The translations under genes were made by a program, and so were the position numbers. A model generated the notes under the pieces. It saw only the letters and a list, made by a program, of their open reading frames with translations, had not been told where the DNA came from and did not search any database. A DNA stretch of 7,932 bases from Verrucomicrobiota bacterium (GTDB lineage: Bacteria; Verrucomicrobiota; Verrucomicrobiia; Chthoniobacterales; JAFAMB01), in NCBI GenBank assembly GCA_019236035.1, contig JAFAJU010000029.1, positions 1 through 7,932 of the forward strand, read 5' to 3'. Of the stretch, positions 1 through 6,526 are shown one piece after another (the first letter of the stretch is position 1; the number at the start of each line of letters is the position of its first letter).

Positions 1-639
1 TTGGTAGGCGATAATGGGGCGGGCAAGTCCACCCTCGTAAAAGTCATGTCGGGCGTTCACCCACCGGACACTGGTAAGGTTTTCTTCGACGGCCGCGAGG
101 TAACGATTAATAGCCCCCGCGATAGCACCAACCTGGGGATTGAAACCGTATATCAGGATCTAGCCTTGTGTGATAATCTCAGTGTGGTTGCTAATCTGTA
201 CGTCGGTCGGGAATTAAAGAAACCCGTGCTCCCCGGCCTGCTCCACCGCCTGGATGAGATCGCCATGGAAAAAAACACCATCCGGCTGCTGAACGAGTTA
301 CACATTTCCATCCCCTCTGTGCGGAATTTAATCGCCAGTATGTCAGGGGGCCAGCGGCAGTCTGTGGCAGTAACCCGGGCCATTATGTGGGATTGCAAAA
401 TTGTGTTGTTAGACGAGCCGACGGCGGCATTAGGTGTGGAACAGACCCGCCAGGTAAAAAATTTGATTCTCAAACTCAAAGAACGCAGTTTAGGGGCAGT
501 GGTAATCAGCCATAATCTGGCTGAGATTCTGGATATCACCGATCGGATAATTGTGCTCCGGTTGGGCCGGCGGGTAGCCACTTTTGACACAAAATCCATT
601 CGTCCCGAGCAGGTCGTTGCTGCGATCACTGGCGTATGA
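1..639 (+). CDS. CUT2-family sugar ABC transporter ATP-binding protein, 5'-truncated by the window edge
   Basis: ATPase subunit that powers sugar import on the cytoplasmic face of the membrane permease. The visible 212 residues hold all NBD motifs. Walker A is GDNGAGKST (about residues 3-11), the Q-loop is at Q52 in VYQDLALCD, the signature is MSGGQRQ (114-120), Walker B runs to the catalytic E139 in LLDEPTAAL, and the H-loop is H171. The reading frame is open at base 1 and Walker A lies almost at the first codon. A whole single NBD of this family is near 245-260 residues, so about 35 N-terminal residues lie outside the window and the TTG at base 1 is an internal leucine codon, not a start. 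The protein ends soon after the fold, so it is the single-NBD form rather than the double-NBD RbsA/XylG form, and it probably works as a homodimer. Its stop overlaps the permease start (ATGA), which implies translational coupling. The sugar is not known; the XylH-like partner hints at a pentose. Confidence 0.95.
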   Translation: MVGDNGAGKSTLVKVMSGVHPPDTGKVFFDGREVTINSPRDSTNLGIETVYQDLALCDNLSVVANLYVGRELKKPVLPGLLHRLDEIAMEKNTIRLLNELHISIPSVRNLIASMSGGQRQSVAVTRAIMWDCKIVLLDEPTAALGVEQTRQVKNLILKLKERSLGAVVISHNLAEILDITDRIIVLRLGRRVATFDTKSIRPEQVVAAITGV

Positions 640-1889
640 GCGAATTCTCACTGGGCGTTAAGAAAGAAAATAACAAAACCTCAGTACCAGAACAGTTTAG
701 GACAAGCCTACAACGCTATCTGATTTCCGGCGATGTGAGTTCTTACGGAATTTTGCTAGGGTTGATCCTTATTTGGGTGGTGTTTGAGATTGCCAATAAA
801 AGCTTCCTTGCCCCGCTCAACCTGGCGAATATGCTGTCGCAGATATCCTCCATCGGAATTCTATCGGTCGGAGTGATTCTGGTCTTGCTCATCGGCGAGA
901 TCGACTTATCAGTAGGCGCAACGAGCGGGTTTACCGCCGGTATTATGACGGTCTTATCCGTCAACTTACGATTTCCGGGCATTGCCGCAATTCTTCTCGC
1001 CATCCTTCTCGGGTTAACCATTGGCGCGATCCAGGGGTTCTGGATTGCAAAAGTTCATGTTCCTTCGTTTATTGTAACTTTGGCTGGCCTTCTCGTCTGG
1101 CAAGGAGGTCTAATCTATTTCATAGGAGAATCGGGTACGCTGAATTTACGTGATCCGATCATCACCGGGATCGCGAATACCAGCCTGCCTGTCTGGGCGG
1201 GCTGGGCTCTCGGCATCATTTCAATTCTAACCATCACCCTTACCTCCTTTGGGGAACGAAATCTGCGCGCTCGTGCCCGTCTTCCGGTCAAACCGATATC
1301 CATTGTGATTGCCCAGCTTTTGATTATTTCAATTGCAATTCTGCTTGTCATCGGATTGATGAATATCAACCGAAGCCTGAACACTACGAATAAACCGATC
1401 CAAGGCATGCCTTCAGCTTTCTTGGTATTTCTCGGCTTTGTTACCGTTTTTCACTGGATCACACGCTATACAACCTTTGGTCGGCATATTTATGCAGTTG
1501 GCGGAAATCCGGAAGCGGCAAGGCGGGCAAGTATCGACGTTGACAAGATTCGTATAGTTGTTTTTACTCTCTGTTCCGGCATCGCTGCTTGTGGGGGGAT
1601 CGTAGCCGCGTCTCGGTTATACGCGGTGGATACGGGGTCCGGGAGTGGCGATGTTTTATTAAATGCGATTGCCGCTGCAGTAATTGGCGGCACGAGCTTA
1701 TTCGGAGGGCGGGGAACGATCTGGTCTGCATTGCTCGGCGCATTGATCATTGGATCGATCAACAACGGCATGGACCTTTTGTCCTTTCCGTCATCTATTA
1801 AGTATGTGATCACCGGCTGCGTCTTATTGCTTGCCGTAACCATTGATTCGACCAGTCGTGCCCGCCGGCAGCGTTCTGGAAAAGGTTAA
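636..1889 (+). CDS. XylH-like sugar ABC transporter permease (CUT2 / BPD_transp_2 family)
   Basis: Integral membrane subunit forming the sugar channel of an importer. The 417-residue protein has a hydrophilic N-terminus of about 30 residues and then many hydrophobic segments. The family hallmark GEIDLSVGA lies at about 87-95, and a cytoplasmic coupling loop, GGNPEAARRASI, at about 288-299. Late glycine-rich segments (AAVIGGTSLFGGRGT) are typical of RbsC/XylH permeases. A long insertion in the middle, with a charged stretch (FGERNLRARAR, about 206-216) followed by extra hydrophobic segments, is the XylH-type layout and makes it longer than RbsC-type proteins of about 320-335 residues. The ATG start overlaps the upstream ATPase stop by four bases, so the two are co-translated, and I see no Shine-Dalgarno just before it. 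The gene ends 53 nt from the end of the convergent minus-strand operon. Xylose or another pentose is a plausible substrate by family resemblance only. Confidence 0.95.
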   Translation: MSEFSLGVKKENNKTSVPEQFRTSLQRYLISGDVSSYGILLGLILIWVVFEIANKSFLAPLNLANMLSQISSIGILSVGVILVLLIGEIDLSVGATSGFTAGIMTVLSVNLRFPGIAAILLAILLGLTIGAIQGFWIAKVHVPSFIVTLAGLLVWQGGLIYFIGESGTLNLRDPIITGIANTSLPVWAGWALGIISILTITLTSFGERNLRARARLPVKPISIVIAQLLIISIAILLVIGLMNINRSLNTTNKPIQGMPSAFLVFLGFVTVFHWITRYTTFGRHIYAVGGNPEAARRASIDVDKIRIVVFTLCSGIAACGGIVAASRLYAVDTGSGSGDVLLNAIAAAVIGGTSLFGGRGTIWSALLGALIIGSINNGMDLLSFPSSIKYVITGCVLLLAVTIDSTSRARRQRSGKG

Positions 1890-1942
1890 TCGCCAGGGGA
1901 CATTCTTCGTGGTTAAATCCCAAGAAAGGTAGCCCGAGATAA

Positions 1943-2716
1943 TCAATTTGACGGACGGTTTTCACAGTTGGGCGCTGGAGCTGATGGACTATCTTTTAAG
2001 ACGGCGATTACCAGGAAAGGTGGTCGCCGGAATTGGTCTTGGACGTCGGTGTCGGTGATGTCCCGGTCGGGTTTGGGTTCTTCGAGGCTCTTTATCAGGA
2101 AGCCGGCCTGGATCAACGTGTTGACGTAGGTCGCCATGGTCCGGTGATATTTGATGACGTTCTCGGTTAACCAATTGGTTTGGCGGCAGCCCTCTCTCTG
2201 GTAGTTATCGATCGGCCAATGGAGACGTTCGCCGGTCGCGCTGTAGTACCAGTTCTGAGCTGGTAGGGTAGTGAAGATCGGGTGTTCGACCGAGAAGAGG
2301 AATAGGCCTTTGGGGGTCAGGCAATGATGGATTTTGCAGCAGACGCGGTTGAACGATTCGACATAATGGAGCGCTAGAGAGCTCATTACGATGTCAAACT
2401 CGTTGGCCGGGAAATCGATGTCTTCGATAGCGGACCGGAGATACTTGATCCCGGGTGCGTCGGTGGTTGCGCGAGCCCGTGCGAGCATTTTCTCGGATAG
2501 ATCGATCCCGACAACTTCGGCAGCTCCGTGTTCGTGTGCGTAACGGCAATGCCAACCGAACCCGCAACCCAGATCGAGTACGCGTTTATCGCGCAGATCA
2601 GGCAAAAGAGCGCGGAAAGTGGTCCACTCCATAGCGGCCGCCAGGCCGTGGATGGATCGAGCCATCCGGCTGTACTCCGCGAAGAACTCGGGTTCGTCGT
2701 ATTTGTTCTGCTTCAC
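1943..2716 (-). CDS. Class I SAM-dependent methyltransferase (Methyltransf_11 / UbiE-like fold)
   Basis: Soluble methyltransferase of 257 residues. Motif I, VLDLGCGFG (46-54), is the glycine-rich SAM loop. D72 in VVGIDLSEKML is the acidic residue expected to hold the SAM ribose. IEDIDFPANEFDIVMSSLALHYV (about 97-119) gives the adenine-contact acidic residues and strand 4. The opening MKQNKYDEPEFF, the motif RVLDLGCGFGWHCRYA, and the later SVEHPIFT and YHRTMATYVNTLI match what I recall of an uncharacterised methyltransferase family common in Firmicutes. Its substrate is unknown to me. The start is GTG at 2716, six bases after the hydrolase stop, and the next in-frame ATG (M18) would cut into the conserved N-terminus. 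It is the last gene of the minus-strand operon. The final 16 or so residues (rich in Pro, Ser and Asn) run past the point where I expect the fold to end. A job tied to the sugar pathway, such as methylating an intermediate, is only inferred from position. Confidence 0.92.
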   Translation of the reverse strand: MKQNKYDEPEFFAEYSRMARSIHGLAAAMEWTTFRALLPDLRDKRVLDLGCGFGWHCRYAHEHGAAEVVGIDLSEKMLARARATTDAPGIKYLRSAIEDIDFPANEFDIVMSSLALHYVESFNRVCCKIHHCLTPKGLFLFSVEHPIFTTLPAQNWYYSATGERLHWPIDNYQREGCRQTNWLTENVIKYHRTMATYVNTLIQAGFLIKSLEEPKPDRDITDTDVQDQFRRPPFLVIAVLKDSPSAPAPNCENRPSN

Positions 2717-2722
2717 CGCGCT

Positions 2723-3766
2723 TTAGTTTCGCCCAGCCGCCTCGAATACACGTCGAGGGTTATGTTCGAGCATTTGCTTGATTTCGCGCTCGGTCACACC
2801 CAACCGGCGCAAACGGGGTACGAAATGGCGCAGGACGTAGCCGTAGCCGAAGCCTCCGTAACAAGTCAGCATCATTTTCAGGAAAACATCCTGCGAGATT
2901 AGAATTCTTTCTACATATCCTGATTTAATAAGGTTTTGAATTGCGGCGGCGTTCTCTTCATCACTCGGGCATTGAGCGTGCTGATCGGCGTAGTAGTAGT
3001 CCATCGAAATCATGTCGTACTCCAAATATGCGCCGCGCTGCGCGAGACCGGCTTGGTAGTCGTAATCCCGCCATGAGGGACCCATGTGACAGAGGATGAC
3101 GCCATCCAGCAGACCTCCTTCTTCCGCAATGACGTCCAGCACGCGGTGGGCCAGGCGTTCCCAGGCAGGGAGGTGAATCATGAGTGGGACACGACAGCGT
3201 TTCTGAGCACAAGCGGCGCCTCTCAATACTTTCTCCTCCTCCGGCGTAAAATGCGCAGAGACACCAATTTCGCCTATAAAACCGGCACGAATACCGGTCT
3301 CATCAACCCCCTGGCGTAGGTCGCGCTCGATTTCGGCCGCGATATCATCACGGGCCATCTGCCGAACGACGGGTGGATGCGATACTTCAAGATAATATCC
3401 ACTGCCCATGACCACGTTAAGTCCGGTCCTTCGTGAGATCGCTGCTAAAGCCTGCGGATCCCGGCCGATGCCGCGGTTCGTTGGATCTAGTATGGTGTTG
3501 CCGCCGAGATCTGCGAATTGCTGCGCTTCTCTGGACGCTAGGTCCACATCGTACTGCTGAAGGTTGTCGAGGTTCACAAACGGGTCCATTCGCAGCTCGC
3601 CAAGAATAGAGAGCGAAACTGGCGCATCGCGCAGCGCCATACGAGAGGTTGTCTTGGGAGGATGATGCCAGGTGGCGAAGCTCATCAGGAGATGTTCGTG
3701 CATTAGGGTGACACCGATCGCGTCGCTCTGGATTGGCCCTAAGACCGTCTGTACGTTGGTTGACAT
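2723..3766 (-). CDS. Phosphotriesterase-family metallohydrolase, putative sugar lactonase
   Basis: Amidohydrolase-superfamily enzyme of 347 residues with a PTE-like TIM barrel. The binuclear metal ligands can be read in order: H23 and H25 (MHEHLL after strand 1), bridging E166 (GEIGVS), H198 (MIHLP), H227 (CHMGPS) and D293 (ISQDV). The bridging position is Glu, as in E. coli PHP-type members, rather than the carboxylated Lys of true phosphotriesterases. The C-terminal NPRRVFE segment is the usual family ending. Characterised relatives include lactonases acting on acyl-homoserine lactones, on gamma/delta lactones and on phosphorylated pentonolactones. The gene sits 5 nt after the permease stop and 6 nt before the methyltransferase, inside a sugar-import operon, so a sugar-lactone or sugar-ester substrate is the best inference. 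True organophosphate hydrolysis as the native role is unlikely. The ATG start is followed directly by the family N-terminus (TVLGPI...GVTLMHEHLL), and only a weak purine run (AAAGA) precedes it. Confidence 0.93.
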   Translation of the reverse strand: MSTNVQTVLGPIQSDAIGVTLMHEHLLMSFATWHHPPKTTSRMALRDAPVSLSILGELRMDPFVNLDNLQQYDVDLASREAQQFADLGGNTILDPTNRGIGRDPQALAAISRRTGLNVVMGSGYYLEVSHPPVVRQMARDDIAAEIERDLRQGVDETGIRAGFIGEIGVSAHFTPEEEKVLRGAACAQKRCRVPLMIHLPAWERLAHRVLDVIAEEGGLLDGVILCHMGPSWRDYDYQAGLAQRGAYLEYDMISMDYYYADQHAQCPSDEENAAAIQNLIKSGYVERILISQDVFLKMMLTCYGGFGYGYVLRHFVPRLRRLGVTEREIKQMLEHNPRRVFEAAGRN

Positions 3767-3771
3767 AATCT

Positions 3772-4776
3772 TTATTGTTTAAAGGCGCGCCGCAGGGCAC
3801 CGCGATTGAGCACAATGGCGATGACCAGAATCACCCCTTTGATGATCTGTTCGTAAAACGGCGAGACTTGCAACAAAATCAGCCCGTTTCCTATAACAGC
3901 GAGGATGGTCGTCCCGAAAAAGGTGCCGAGCAGTGTGCCGTCACCACCGAACAAATTTGTCCCGCCAAGCACAACGGCGGAAATGACGTCCAGCTCGAAG
4001 CCGACTCCGGAATAACTCGAGCCCGAGGCCAGGCGTGCGCTGGTAATCATACCGGCAATTGCGGCGAGCAGACCCGAGAAAATGTACACGCTAACCTTCA
4101 CCCGGCTCGTATTCACGCCGTTACGCCGGACGGCTTCTTCGTTCGAACCTACGGCCGTGATGTAGATGCCAAATTTCGTACGATTGAATAGAAGATAACC
4201 AAGCAACAAAACCAACGCAGCAATGACGATTGGATAGGGGATGCCTAACAGGAAGCCGCGCCCGAGTTCTATGAAAGGGCTCCCGGGGGGTAGCGGAATG
4301 GAATAACCCTTTGTGATCACCTGGGCGACGCCTCTCAACACGCTGAGCGTGGCCAAAGTCGCAATAAAGGGGGGAAGCCCGCCGAGGGTCGCCAGGAAAC
4401 CGTTTATTAATCCAACAGCGGAACCGAGCGCCAACATCGAGAGGACAACGAGCCACCATGGCCCTCCAGCTGAAAGCATCGAAGCCGCCAGAACTCCGAC
4501 GATCGCCAGACTCGAGCCGACCGAAAGGTCAATTCCGCCTGAAGTGATCACAAGCGTCATCGCCACCGCCACAATCAATGTAGGAGCCGCCTGGCGAAGA
4601 ACGTTGAGTATGTTTCCGGTCGTCAAAAACGTCGGCGTGCAGGAAGATATAATGACGACGAGCGTCAGGAGAACCGCAGCCAGTCCGAGTTGGAAAGCTG
4701 TGTGCTCATGCGTGAGCCAGGTGCGCCAAAAGGGCGTGTGCGTCTCAACGGCGGATTGAGATCGGACAGGCATCAC
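3772..4776 (-). CDS. RbsC-like sugar ABC transporter permease (CUT2 / BPD_transp_2 family)
   Basis: Membrane channel subunit of the minus-strand importer, 334 residues, the usual length for RbsC-type permeases. After a polar N-terminus of about 26 residues come hydrophobic segments starting near 28-46. The hallmark GGIDLSVGS is at 80-88, the coupling loop GSNEEAVRRNGV at 210-221, and SAVVLGGTNLFGGDGT is the late glycine-rich motif. The start is GTG at 4776, overlapping the ATPase stop in GTGA, or the ATG immediately after it (TGATG); both imply translational coupling with the ATPase. A purine run (GGGA) lies about eight bases upstream of the GTG. It lacks the long central insertion of the permease at 636-1889, so the two transporters are from different CUT2 subgroups and are not recent copies. 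The partners are the ATPase just upstream and the binding protein at 5540-6493. Confidence 0.95.
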   Translation of the reverse strand: MMPVRSQSAVETHTPFWRTWLTHEHTAFQLGLAAVLLTLVVIISSCTPTFLTTGNILNVLRQAAPTLIVAVAMTLVITSGGIDLSVGSSLAIVGVLAASMLSAGGPWWLVVLSMLALGSAVGLINGFLATLGGLPPFIATLATLSVLRGVAQVITKGYSIPLPPGSPFIELGRGFLLGIPYPIVIAALVLLLGYLLFNRTKFGIYITAVGSNEEAVRRNGVNTSRVKVSVYIFSGLLAAIAGMITSARLASGSSYSGVGFELDVISAVVLGGTNLFGGDGTLLGTFFGTTILAVIGNGLILLQVSPFYEQIIKGVILVIAIVLNRGALRRAFKQ

Positions 4777-5510
4777 GCAATTCCCATCATAATATCTACG
4801 ATCTCTTCGAGCGAAGTATGCTCAACCCGGCGCTGTGCGCGCAAGGTGCCCTCATAGAGAATAGCAATACGGTCACAGGCACGGAAAACATCCTGTAATC
4901 GATGTGTAATAAAAACAATCGAGACGCCTTGGTCGCGCAAAGTCTGGACGAGTGTGAGCACTTTCTCAACCTCCCGTACCGCGAGTGCCGCGGTCGGTTC
5001 GTCAAGAATTAGCACCTTTGGCCGGAAGGTGACCGCGCGACCGATGGCGATCGATTGGCGTTGTCCTCCGGAAAGAAAGCGAATCGGTGTGGTCAGCGAG
5101 CGCACTACAATATGCAGGTCATCGAGCGCGCGACGGGCCTCACGATACATTCGCGGACGATCAACAAAAGGGCCGCCCGCCGGGACCGTAGGTTCACGTC
5201 CAAGAAACAGGTTGTGCGCGGCGTCGAGCGAGTCGCAAAGGGCAAGGTCCTGGTAGACCATCTCAATGCCAAGTGCGCGCGCTCCGCCTGGGTTGTGGTA
5301 AGTGACCGGTTCTCCTTTAAATAGAATTTCGCCTTCGTCCGGAGCGATCGCCCCCGCCAGGATCTTCATCAGGGTTGATTTGCCGGCACCATTGTCGCCG
5401 AGGAGCGCAAGCACGTCCCCCGCATACAACTCAAGGTCTACACCGCGCAGGGCGTCCAGAGCACCAAACCGCTTTTTCACCCTGCGCATCTCGAGCAAAG
5501 GAATCGCCAT
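4773..5510 (-). CDS. CUT2-family sugar ABC transporter ATP-binding protein, single NBD
   Basis: Complete ATPase subunit of 245 residues that energises the RbsC-like permease encoded next. Motifs are Walker A GDNGAGKST (38-46), Q-loop Q87 in VYQDLALCD, signature LSGGQRQ (146-152), Walker B with catalytic E171 (ILDEPTAAL, 168-176) and H-loop H203. One NBD only, whereas RbsA, XylG and MglA have two, so a homodimer is expected. The ATG start is supported by LLEMRRVKKRFGALDALRGV, the normal N-terminal strand of the fold. An internal ATG at M8 would trim that strand. Only AGGA about 17 nt upstream resembles a ribosome site. The gene follows the binding-protein stop by 29 nt and overlaps the permease by 4 nt. 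It shares Q-loop and signature wording with the ATPase at 1-639 but differs widely elsewhere, so the two belong to the same subfamily with old divergence. Confidence 0.96.
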   Translation of the reverse strand: MAIPLLEMRRVKKRFGALDALRGVDLELYAGDVLALLGDNGAGKSTLMKILAGAIAPDEGEILFKGEPVTYHNPGGARALGIEMVYQDLALCDSLDAAHNLFLGREPTVPAGGPFVDRPRMYREARRALDDLHIVVRSLTTPIRFLSGGQRQSIAIGRAVTFRPKVLILDEPTAALAVREVEKVLTLVQTLRDQGVSIVFITHRLQDVFRACDRIAILYEGTLRAQRRVEHTSLEEIVDIMMGIA

Positions 5511-5539
5511 GTAGTGATGATGAAGGTCCTGTTGTCGAG

Positions 5540-6493
5540 CTATTTGAAAGCATCTCTGTATTTGCCGAGGTTCGCCGTGGTCACGAACTCCACTGGCACA
5601 TTAATGAAAGCAGGGACCTCCTTACCCTGCGAAAGTTTCACGAGCGCATCAATAGCTTCGACCCCCTCCTGATAGGGGTTTTGCTGTACCACACCAACAA
5701 GAAAGCCGTCATCCATCGCTTTGACCGCCTGCTTGGAAAGATCCCAACCGAACAGTTTGACGCGCTTGGTTGCTCCCTGTGACTCAAGCGCCGCAATGGC
5801 CCCAATAAGAGCCGGTTCACCAGTGGCATAAATCACGTTAATATCCGGAGACGACGTCACCAGATTCTCAGAGGCGGCCAACGCGCGTTCTTGCACGTTC
5901 TGCCCATCAACGGTATTCCCGATCGTCACGCCAGGGACGTTTTTGATGGCCGCGATGAAATTGTCTTTGCGTTGGTTTTGAATGAAAGAATTCAGAGCCC
6001 CGATGATTCCGAGCTGGGCCTTGCCACCCATATTTGCAGAAATAAATTTCCCTACGAACTCCCCAAAATCTGCCCCGGCCTTGGCATTGTCCACGCCAAT
6101 AAAGGCTTTGACGCTCGGATCTTCGACTTTTGCGTCGACCGCAACCACCTTCACGCCACTTTTCGCGGCATCTTGTAGGGCCGGGAGGATCCCTTTCACG
6201 TCAATAGCGACCATGATTATTCCGTCCACTTTTTGCTGTGTCAGAGTCTCCACGGCATTGACCTGAGCGGTCGGATCGTTATTGCCGTCAATGACCTGAA
6301 GGTTCACTCCAGCCTTCTTCGCGGCGTCCGTGGCACCGGCGTTGATATCGTTGAAGAACTTTGCCTGCAGATTGATCAGTACCAATCCGATACTCAACTT
6401 TTTTTCCGCGCCTTGCGCGAACGAGACGATAGGGGAGGGCCAGAGAGCCATTAGGCAGAGACCCGCAATAACTAACAGTTTTTTTGTGTTCAT
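5540..6493 (-). CDS. Periplasmic sugar-binding protein of an ABC importer (RbsB-like, Peripla_BP_4)
   Basis: Extracytoplasmic receptor that captures the sugar and delivers it to the permease. From the ATG at 6493 it has 317 residues. MNTKK followed by a hydrophobic stretch (LLVIAGLCLMALWPSPIVS) is a Sec signal peptide, with probable cleavage after SFA (residue 26). The Cys in AGLC does not form a lipobox because Leu precedes it, so this is a soluble periplasmic protein, not a lipoprotein. The mature part begins KLSIGLVLINLQAKFFNDI, the first strand plus an aromatic pair (F46, F47) that in RbsB-type proteins stacks on the sugar. DGNNDPTAQVNAVE (69-82) and VDGIIMVAID (89-98) are further family signatures. 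An upstream in-frame TTG at 6514 would add seven residues ahead of the basic n-region and is less likely. Neither start has a clear Shine-Dalgarno. It lies 33 nt after lacI and 29 nt before the ATPase. Ligand unknown; ribose-like monosaccharides are typical of the family. Confidence 0.95.
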   Translation of the reverse strand: MNTKKLLVIAGLCLMALWPSPIVSFAQGAEKKLSIGLVLINLQAKFFNDINAGATDAAKKAGVNLQVIDGNNDPTAQVNAVETLTQQKVDGIIMVAIDVKGILPALQDAAKSGVKVVAVDAKVEDPSVKAFIGVDNAKAGADFGEFVGKFISANMGGKAQLGIIGALNSFIQNQRKDNFIAAIKNVPGVTIGNTVDGQNVQERALAASENLVTSSPDINVIYATGEPALIGAIAALESQGATKRVKLFGWDLSKQAVKAMDDGFLVGVVQQNPYQEGVEAIDALVKLSQGKEVPAFINVPVEFVTTANLGKYRDAFK

Positions 6494-6526
6494 AATGAGA
6501 TTTTGGGCTAGCAATGTAGGGAAGTT

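Noticed and set aside
1890..1942. Bidirectional terminator at the convergent junction
   Set aside because: Only a 4-bp GGGA/TCCC pairing with a long loop is visible and no T-run follows in either direction. Termination may be Rho-dependent or lie inside the opposing gene ends.
3775..4191. Plus-strand open frame of 138 codons opposite the RbsC-like permease
   Set aside because: No recognisable domain, composition typical of an antisense shadow, and fully covered by a well-supported gene on the other strand.
1..5510. The two ATPases as a recent duplication
   Set aside because: They share core motifs typical of the subfamily but differ in most other residues, and the partner permeases differ in architecture.
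5375..5782. Plus-strand open frame spanning the binding-protein/ATPase junction
   Set aside because: Antisense to two certain genes and lacking any family motif.
6494..6514. Alternative TTG start for the binding protein
   Set aside because: It adds seven residues before a complete signal-peptide n-region (MNTKK) and has no ribosome site; ATG at 6493 is simpler.
6494..6526. Internal promoter, operator or attenuator between lacI and the binding-protein gene
   Set aside because: The 33-nt gap has no -35/-10 pair, no hairpin and only a 6-base GCTAGC palindrome, so read-through from the lacI promoter is the simpler model.
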